A stretch of DNA of 23,655 bases, taken from positions 687,407 through 711,061 of the forward strand of contig BFEA01000055.1 in NCBI GenBank assembly GCA_003427395.1. The letters run 5' to 3'. The position numbers were made by a program, and so were the translations under genes. Under the pieces are notes generated by a model. It had not been told where the DNA came from, did no database searches, and saw only the letters and a list, made by a program, of their open reading frames with translations. Shown one piece after another: positions 19,183 to 23,655 of this stretch (its first letter is position 1; each line of letters opens with the position of its first letter). Origin of the DNA: Chara braunii (taxonomy: Eukaryota > Streptophyta > Charophyceae > Charales > Characeae).

Positions 19183-19475
19183 TTCACAGACTATCGAAAT
19201 ACATGATGAGAACAACAATCAGACACTGTATACTTCTCGCTCAACGCAAAGTCCATGATGATGGAGTCTGAATAAATAGAAACACGACAATGGTTCTATG
19301 TTCATGGCATCACGAGAAAAAGGGTTTTCAACAACGGACAGAATGTAGCGCAAAACAGAACGCTTTCAAAACACTAACAATGGAAGTGACGGACAAGCAG
19401 AAAAACCGAAGAACGGATAGTCTGAACAATGCCAACTACGACCACGATAGAAACGACAAATTGCGAAAAGCATCT

Positions 19476-19535
19476 AATGACGAAAAACATTTAACGACGA
19501 CGGGGAATGACGAAGAACATCTAACGACGACGGGG
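19476..19535. repeat. 30-bp direct repeat, two copies
   Basis: AATGACGAAAAACATTTAAC and AATGACGAAGAACATCTAAC, each followed by GACGACGGGG, begin at 19476 and 19506. The repeat borders the 3' end of the exon-like block on the minus strand. Confidence 0.85.
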
Positions 19536-19539
19536 AACT

Positions 19540-19860
19540 CTCCCGTTGTTGCACCCATCCAATATGCCAAATGTCGATCCAATGATCAGATATTGTGGTT
19601 CCTGGGTGATAGTCGTCTCAGCAAACACTGAAATGTATTTCATGCGTACGAAGCCGGAGTTTCCGACGAGAGAACTGCCTATAGCATCCCGAATAGAGAC
19701 CACTTTTGTCTCAACCTCGCGCCATGCGCCGGCGTCGCCCACCTTGCCACCGACCACGATATTTAATTTCCCATCGACTTCTCTTTGAACTAAACTCATA
19801 TCCCTTTCGGACATAGACAACTCATTCCTGGATACATACACAACAACGTCAGTCAAGTTC
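19540..19860 (-). CDS. Exon-like block, unknown protein
   Basis: Directly after an acceptor-like GACTAG (complement of 19861-19866), 107 codons are open on the minus strand with balanced amino-acid use. They read NLTDVVVYVSRNELSMSERD, then QREVDGKLNIVVGGKVGDAG, REVETKVVSIRDAIGSSLVG, FVRMKYISVFAETTITQEPQ and LIIGSTFGILDGC. Alternating hydrophobic residues suggest a beta-rich fold. The frame upstream of the acceptor becomes Cys/Ser-rich and unlike coding sequence, supporting an exon boundary. I do not recognise the family. The donor at the other end is unclear, near 19545 (GGTGCAAC) or beyond. It probably belongs to the same minus-strand gene as the pieces at 20.2-20.3 kb and possibly 17.2-18.0 kb. 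Confidence 0.45.
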
Positions 19861-20193
19861 CTAGTCCTGTTCGAACATGCAATGCAGAGGACCCTACAAA
19901 AGGTGAAGTATCCAAACACAATCTCACACAGCAATATGACACTGCTCGAGGCGGCAGACCAGGAGATCGCAGAGGATACTGATCGAGGGACTGTGAATGT
20001 CGAGCAGAGTCGAGTAACTCGTGCTTCATCACATGGTACCATGTGCGTAGCGAGGCAGTCACATATTCGCAGTCTAGAACACGGTAAAGGCGGTTTGGTT
20101 TCAACCGCTTACACAAGTGACACAAATGCACGGGACCTAGCACATCGGATGACACAGAAATATAACTCCGAATTCCAGCTTGTTGGCGAACTT

Positions 20194-20316
20194 TTAGTCA
20201 TCTGCCCACGGGCACTTCGTGATCATGTTCTCCCACTGATACTCTTCCCAAGAGTCCAAATGTTCATGGATAAACGGGATGACCGTCATCCAAGGATCAG
20301 ACTCGAAGTCCGCCAT
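20194..20316 (-). CDS. Possible first exon, ATG-started acidic peptide
   Basis: ATG at 20316 (with G at +4) opens 40 codons reading MADFESDPWMTVIPFIHEHL, then WEEYQWENMITKCPWADD, to a stop at 20194. Acidic and tryptophan-rich, it looks far more protein-like than the six-frame background. The ending CPWAD loosely recalls CPWLSKPA in the exon-like segment at 2.5 kb, but I would not claim homology. A donor could lie within the last codons (GTGCCC or GTGGGC). GTAAGC at the complement of 20107-20112 is a better donor but needs a frame change. If spliced to 19860 this would form the 5' end of the minus-strand gene. Confidence 0.4.
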   Translation of the reverse strand: MADFESDPWMTVIPFIHEHLDSWEEYQWENMITKCPWADD

Positions 20317-20319
20317 ACT

Positions 20320-20700
20320 CGCGTCGGCGACGGTTGCGCGCTCTCGACATCGGCGGACGTGCAGCGCGCAAGGGGGGAAAGGGTGTGCCTTTCGCTCACG
20401 GCAAACTATAGGGGTTATCCAGTGAGAGATGTCCATCGTGACAGCGAAGCGCCCTGCACGGCACAAGTGCAGCAATCAACAAATTTAAAATACAAGGCCG
20501 ACGCAGAAGAGAACAATTGTCCTCGTCCTGACAATGCAAACAAACAAGCTCACACAAAATTGCACTGCACATGCCGACCATGCAGACAGTCGACGACTTC
20601 TTGCACACGACAGACATAACCTAGGGCTGAAATGTTATACAAATGAATCTGGTATCAACCTAAGGCACCGCAGACAGAGGTAACGAACCACTTGTACATA
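20320..20700. other. Spacer without supported gene
   Basis: Frames here are short and the amino-acid composition is not convincing. It would be the promoter side of the exon at 20316, but I see no clear TATA box. Confidence 0.4.
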
Positions 20701-21220
20701 GATGACTCTGTTCAATCATGTCGCCGGTTGTCGTGTTCAACACGACGATCGTTGCTCCCCGACAGTATCCGGTAACGTACCACTTGGTTCAACAGGTCGT
20801 GGGTATCGTCGTAAACGACGGTTGCTGGGTTCATCACGACGACCAAAACTGCTCACGCAAACACGACTCTGGCGGCCGATTGTCGTGCTTAACACGACGA
20901 TCAAGATGTTAGCTGCCCGCGGGCATTACACTTCTCTGTGGAGGCCGTGGGCATCACTTTGGAGTGCGTGGGCCCGCATCTTCGAGACCGATAACGATTT
21001 GCGGAGGCTGTTGTCTTCGTCACAGTTGTCGTGTCGAACACGACAACCACCGCCGGTGTGGCTTCGTCGTTTCGCAGCTCAAGGGCAACGTACCCGCCTA
21101 TGTCACGCCCACTACTACACACTACGTCGTGGCTGGATGGTCGTGTCGAACTCGACAACCACAATGCCTTGCCTCGGGCATTAGACGTAGGGGATGGTTG
21201 TCGTGCAATGCAACACTTAC

Positions 21221-21251
21221 GCTGGTTGTCGTGTTGAACACGACAACCAGC
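21221..21251. repeat. Best palindrome copy, 14-bp perfect arms
   Basis: GCTGGTTGTCGTGT-TGA-ACACGACAACCAGC: the arms pair perfectly over 14 bp around TGA. Confidence 0.95.
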
Positions 21252-21392
21252 TAGGGACTTCTAATTCTTAAGAGTAGCCGTCATTCACGATGTTCCGTCG
21301 CTGAAGTATTGTCTATGCCTGAAAGGTAAAGTCGGCCACACGACACCGTGGGGCTGGAGACGACAACCACAACTCCTTGCGTTGTCATCAAA

Positions 21393-21463
21393 CGTCTGTG
21401 GGCGGTTGTCGTGTTGAACACGACAACCAAAACCAGTCCAGCGCTGGCGCTCGCCTACAGACG
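21393..21463. repeat. Nested inverted repeat with two internal hairpins
   Basis: CGTCTGTGGGCG (21393-21404) pairs with CGCCTACAGACG (21452-21463) with one G-T position. The loop contains the GGTTGTCGTGT-TGA-ACACGACAACC palindrome and a CCAGCGCTGG palindrome. It has the same architecture as 21543-21639. Confidence 0.8.
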
Positions 21464-21542
21464 CCTCATGCCTGCGGCAAGCTGCCGTTGCTATCGTGTT
21501 CGACACGATTATCGTGTCGAACACGACAACCACAGCGGCTTG

Positions 21543-21639
21543 CGCTGGCATGAGACGTTTGCGGGCAGTTGTCGTGTTGAACACGACAACCAGTGCCAGT
21601 GCAATACTGGCGCTTGGCCTCAAACGTCTCATGCCAGCG
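21543..21639. repeat. Nested inverted repeat forming a three-way-junction-like structure
   Basis: A perfect 19-bp inverted repeat, CGCTGGCATGAGACGTTTG (21543-21561) and its complement at 21621-21639, encloses two further hairpins. These are GTTGTCGTGT-TGA-ACACGACAAC (21568-21590) and GCCAGT-GCAAT-ACTGGC (21595-21611). Confidence 0.9.
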
Positions 21640-22065
21640 GCTGGCCGCCGTGGTTGTCGTGTTCGATACGATGATCCGACTTTGAATTGTTGTATAGCCG
21701 TCGGCATTAAACATCCATTTTCATACGATCGTCGTGTTCGACACGCTCGTGTTGAAATGGATACCTGCCTCCACCTCCACCACACCACAGGGCTTGGTCG
21801 TCGTGTCGAACACGACAACCAAAACGTCTTTCCTCGACCATGAGACGTTCGCCGCAAGTTGTCGTGTTAAACATGACAACCAGTGCCAGTGACTGTACTG
21901 GCTCTAGTTATCGTGTTCAACACGACGACCGTCCACATGCATCGCTTACCAGCGGCTTCCCGCCGTGATTGTCGTGTTCGACACGATGATCCGACCGTTA
22001 GACCATCGTGTTGGACACGACCGTCAAGGCGTTTTCATGTTCAGTCCAACTCGCTTTAATCCGCT

Positions 22066-22275
22066 TTATCGCGCGTTTGTCATGTTCGACACGATAACTA
22101 TTGTGCCAAAAGTGCCACGTGGCAGTCGCTGGTTGGAAATCGGGGATTGGGAAAGATCCTCACCGTTTGTCCTCTGTCCTCCTGTCCACGAGCTCGCGTG
22201 TTCAGCATCTCCCTTCGGTTTCGATGGTCCACTCCAAACGTACTCGACGCCTTCAAACTGCACCTCGATGTCTCG
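22066..22275 (-). CDS. Possible exon, unknown protein
   Basis: A minus-strand frame reads VQFEGVEYVWSGPSKPKGDA, then a Ser/Gly/Thr-rich stretch and GTFGTIVIV, before running into palindrome DNA. The first 40 residues look protein-like and the rest less so. There is no domain, no clear splice pair and no link to the other exons, so this is a weak call. It lies about 220 bp from the promoter-like repeats at 22.48 kb, on the side those would drive if read on the minus strand. Confidence 0.25.
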   Translation of the reverse strand, partial: RDIEVQFEGVEYVWSGPSKPKGDAEHASSWTGGQRTNGEDLSQSPISNQRLPRGTFGTIVIVSNMTNAR

Positions 22276-22480
22276 ATTCGTGTCGGATGTCGTGCGATAA
22301 GTGACTCCACTCCCGACGAAATGCGGTAGCGTTCAGCTGTATTATGCGACAAGATTAGGGAGTGATGGCAAGAGAAGAAAGTGGAGGAGGAGGAATGTAG
22401 TCCGATGTCTGGACGCGATAGCGGCGACGTGCGCAGAGAGTGTGCTGTCTTTTGCGACACGACAAGAAACTGAAAGCGAT

Positions 22481-22570
22481 AATGCCAGAGGAGGCGGCCC
22501 ACTGTTGCTTATATACTGGGGCGCTAATGCCGGAGGAGGCGGCCCACTGCTGCTTCTATACTGGGGCGCC
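22481..22570. promoter_or_regulatory. 45-bp duplicated GGCCCAC/TATA module
   Basis: AATGCC(A/G)GAGGAGGCGG leads into CCCACTG(T/C)TGCTT, (A/C)TATACTGGGGCGC, and repeats at 45-bp spacing (22481 and 22526). GGCCCA is the plant site II/UP1-type promoter word. On the minus strand the first copy reads TATATAAG, a consensus TATA box. Direction is ambiguous. Confidence 0.45.
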
Positions 22571-22739
22571 TGAACGGTCTCTCTAAGCGATAGTCGTCCG
22601 ATCGAGTCGATCTGACGGTCGATGGCCCTTTGGCGGACTGCTGGGACGGTCGGTTGCTTTCGCTGGCCTCCTCACCGTCGCTGATTTGCGTTGTGGCCAG
22701 ACACTTTGCGACAATAAAAATGAAACAGCGAAATAGAGG

Positions 22740-22770
22740 ACAAGGCCCACTCCTCCTTATATACTGCGGA
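22740..22770. promoter_or_regulatory. Third GGCCCAC/TATA module
   Basis: GGCCCACTCCTCCTTATATA at 22744-22763 repeats the layout seen at 22.5 kb. On the plus strand it lies about 60 bp upstream of an ATG at 22821. On the minus strand it reads TATATAAGG. Confidence 0.45.
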
Positions 22771-22820
22771 ACCCGTCTCCTCCTGCGGACTGTCAACCGT
22801 CCGTTGGATTTGATCCGACG

Positions 22821-23074
22821 GTGCAGATGGGCCTTTGCCGCGAAGGTTTTTTGTCAATGCCTCCTCCGTTCAAACCACCTTCCGCTCGAGCGCATGTCTC
22901 ATTTCGCCATTCTCCATCGGCGCCAATCAGGTGTGCTGCAGCGATTGCTTTCGCGTTCTTCATCGTCGACGAAGGGGTTTGTCGGAGAGAGTGGTCATCC
23001 GTGACATTGGCCGAGCAAAGCGCCTACTGCGGCGATCTTCGATCTCCTCCACACGAGCACCGGTCTGCTCTCAA
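22821..23074 (+). CDS. Possible first exon, unknown protein
   Basis: About 85 codons are open from ATG 22821, with a second ATG (MPPPFKPPSARAHVSFRHSP) at 22857, up to a GTACAT donor at 23075. The peptide is Pro/Arg/Ala-rich with a short hydrophobic run (CAAAIAFAFFIV) that might be a membrane or targeting segment. An overlapping frame (from 22835) and a minus-strand frame (KNAKAIAAAHLIGADGEW) are also open, so strand and frame are unsettled. The TATA-like module 60 bp upstream favours the plus strand. No domain was recognised. Confidence 0.25.
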
Positions 23075-23099
23075 GGTACATGAGTCACCCCTCTAAAAG

Positions 23100-23330
23100 T
23101 GCACAACATATATCTCTTCGGATCTCATCTTGAAATCATTCGTGTAGAGTCTGTAGTAGTCGTGAAGTATCTGTTTGAGCCGGCGATATGTGTGATCGAC
23201 GACCATGATGATTTGTCTTTCCGTGCTTTTTGTTTGATGGCGTTAACAACATTGTTCTACCTTGACCAGAATGTGTCCCCTCTATCACCTTTCCAATGAC
23301 GAGGTCATCGTGTCGACACCGATAACCCGC
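23100..23330. other. Spacer before the terminal array
   Basis: There is no supported gene, only short frames. Confidence 0.5.
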
Positions 23331-23334
23331 CCGA

Positions 23335-23655
23335 CAACATGCCCACAACATCCCTTGCATGAGGTGGTCGTCGTGTTCAATCCGATAACCAGTCGGGCAA
23401 GGACCCCTTTGCGTCCAGCCCACAACATCCCCTACATGAGGTGGTCGTCGTGTTCAACCCGATAACCAGTCGGGCAAGGATTCCTTTGGAACCAGTCGCG
23501 TGAGGTGGTCGTCATGTCCAACCCGATAACCAGTCGGGCAAGGAGCCCTTTGCAACTAGTCGCGTGAGGTGGTCGTCGTGTCCAACCTGATAACCAGTCG
23601 GGCAACGATCCCTTTGCAATCAGTCGCGTGAGGTGGTCACCGTGTCCAACCCTAT
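23335..23655. repeat. 64-bp tandem array with decayed palindrome, runs off the window
   Basis: GAGGTGGTCGTCGTGTTCAA and close variants recur with starts at 23361, 23438, 23502, 23566 and 23630 (spacing 77, then 64, 64, 64). Each is followed by CCGATAACCAGTCGGGCAAG. The core GGTCGTCGTGT-TCA-ACCCGATAACC is a mutated version of the 18-22 kb palindrome, so this array seems to have amplified one diverged copy. Confidence 0.9.

Larger units (their letters stand above)
18031..22095. repeat. Dispersed family of GTCGTGT-N3-ACACGAC palindromes
   Basis: More than twenty copies of an interrupted palindrome with arms GTCGTGT/ACACGAC and a 3-nt centre (TCA, CGA, TGA or TCG) lie across 4 kb. Clear copies are at 18033-18053, 18116-18130, 18299-18315, 18430-18446, 20730-20746, 21025-21047, 21221-21251, 21404-21428, 21493-21509, 21511-21527, 21568-21590, 21800-21816, 21858-21880, 21911-21925, 21972-21986 and 22006-22020. 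Half or decayed copies fill the gaps. The best arms extend to 14 bp. Flanks differ between many copies, so this is not a plain tandem repeat. Peptides such as VVVFDTT and SCRTRQ in many frames are its translation. Confidence 0.95.

Noticed and set aside
20702-21857. Many 60-190-codon frames rich in VVVFDTT, SCRTRQ and NTTT
   Set aside because: All are translations of the palindrome family in different frames.
18031-22095. CRISPR array
   Set aside because: Repeats are palindromic with irregular spacing and orientation symmetry, there are no uniform spacers or cas genes, and the genome is eukaryotic.

Overview
This window looks like nuclear DNA of a large, repeat-rich plant-lineage eukaryote. 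It has no bacterial-style operons. Broken open frames are separated by long non-coding stretches, with candidate spliceosomal introns (GTAAGT donors, long pyrimidine tracts before CAG), poly(A)-tailed retroelements, microsatellites and several unrelated tandem arrays. The style of the broken proteins suggests a charophyte alga such as Chara; that is my inference and was not tested by a search.

Layout. 1-2.0 kb is T-rich and holds only a CT microsatellite. 2.0-2.6 kb has a possible two-exon fragment. 2.6-7.03 kb carries a decayed Penelope-like retroelement: an unrecognised upstream region, a Q/S-rich linker, an intron-like pyrimidine stretch, then a reverse transcriptase with GIPMG and YVDD motifs and an A14 tract shortly after the last stop. 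7.4-7.9 kb contains a tRNA-derived SINE-like copy on the minus strand among T tracts.

9.1-14.5 kb is a decayed gene of about 5.4 kb read on the minus strand. Read in order, its pieces resemble a ParB/sulfiredoxin-like domain (GQHNVAAAR box) followed by a region patterned like an N6/N4 DNA methyltransferase, then long acidic and repetitive C-terminal segments. About 830 bp in its N-terminal half reads on the plus strand, and turning it back restores a sensible domain order, so I infer an internal inversion.

15.0-16.8 kb is AT-rich. It holds a four-copy 171-bp array and a 192-bp duplication, both studded with the same TTTATAG-N2-CTATAAA palindrome. 17.2-20.3 kb contains three minus-strand exon-like pieces: an R/G-rich protein, a 107-codon block and a 40-codon ATG-started piece. 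They may belong to one spliced gene.

18.0-22.1 kb is packed with more than twenty copies of another palindrome, GTCGTGT-N3-ACACGAC, some nested inside larger inverted repeats that could fold as three-way junctions. 22.48-22.77 kb holds three repeated GGCCCAC/TATA modules resembling plant core promoters. The window ends in a 64-bp tandem array whose unit contains a decayed form of the same palindrome.

Most coding signal is broken by frameshifts and in-frame stops, mainly TAG and TGA. No intact gene of known function, rRNA, functional tRNA or CRISPR array was found. The two palindrome families and the inverted ParB/methylase-like gene are the most unusual content.
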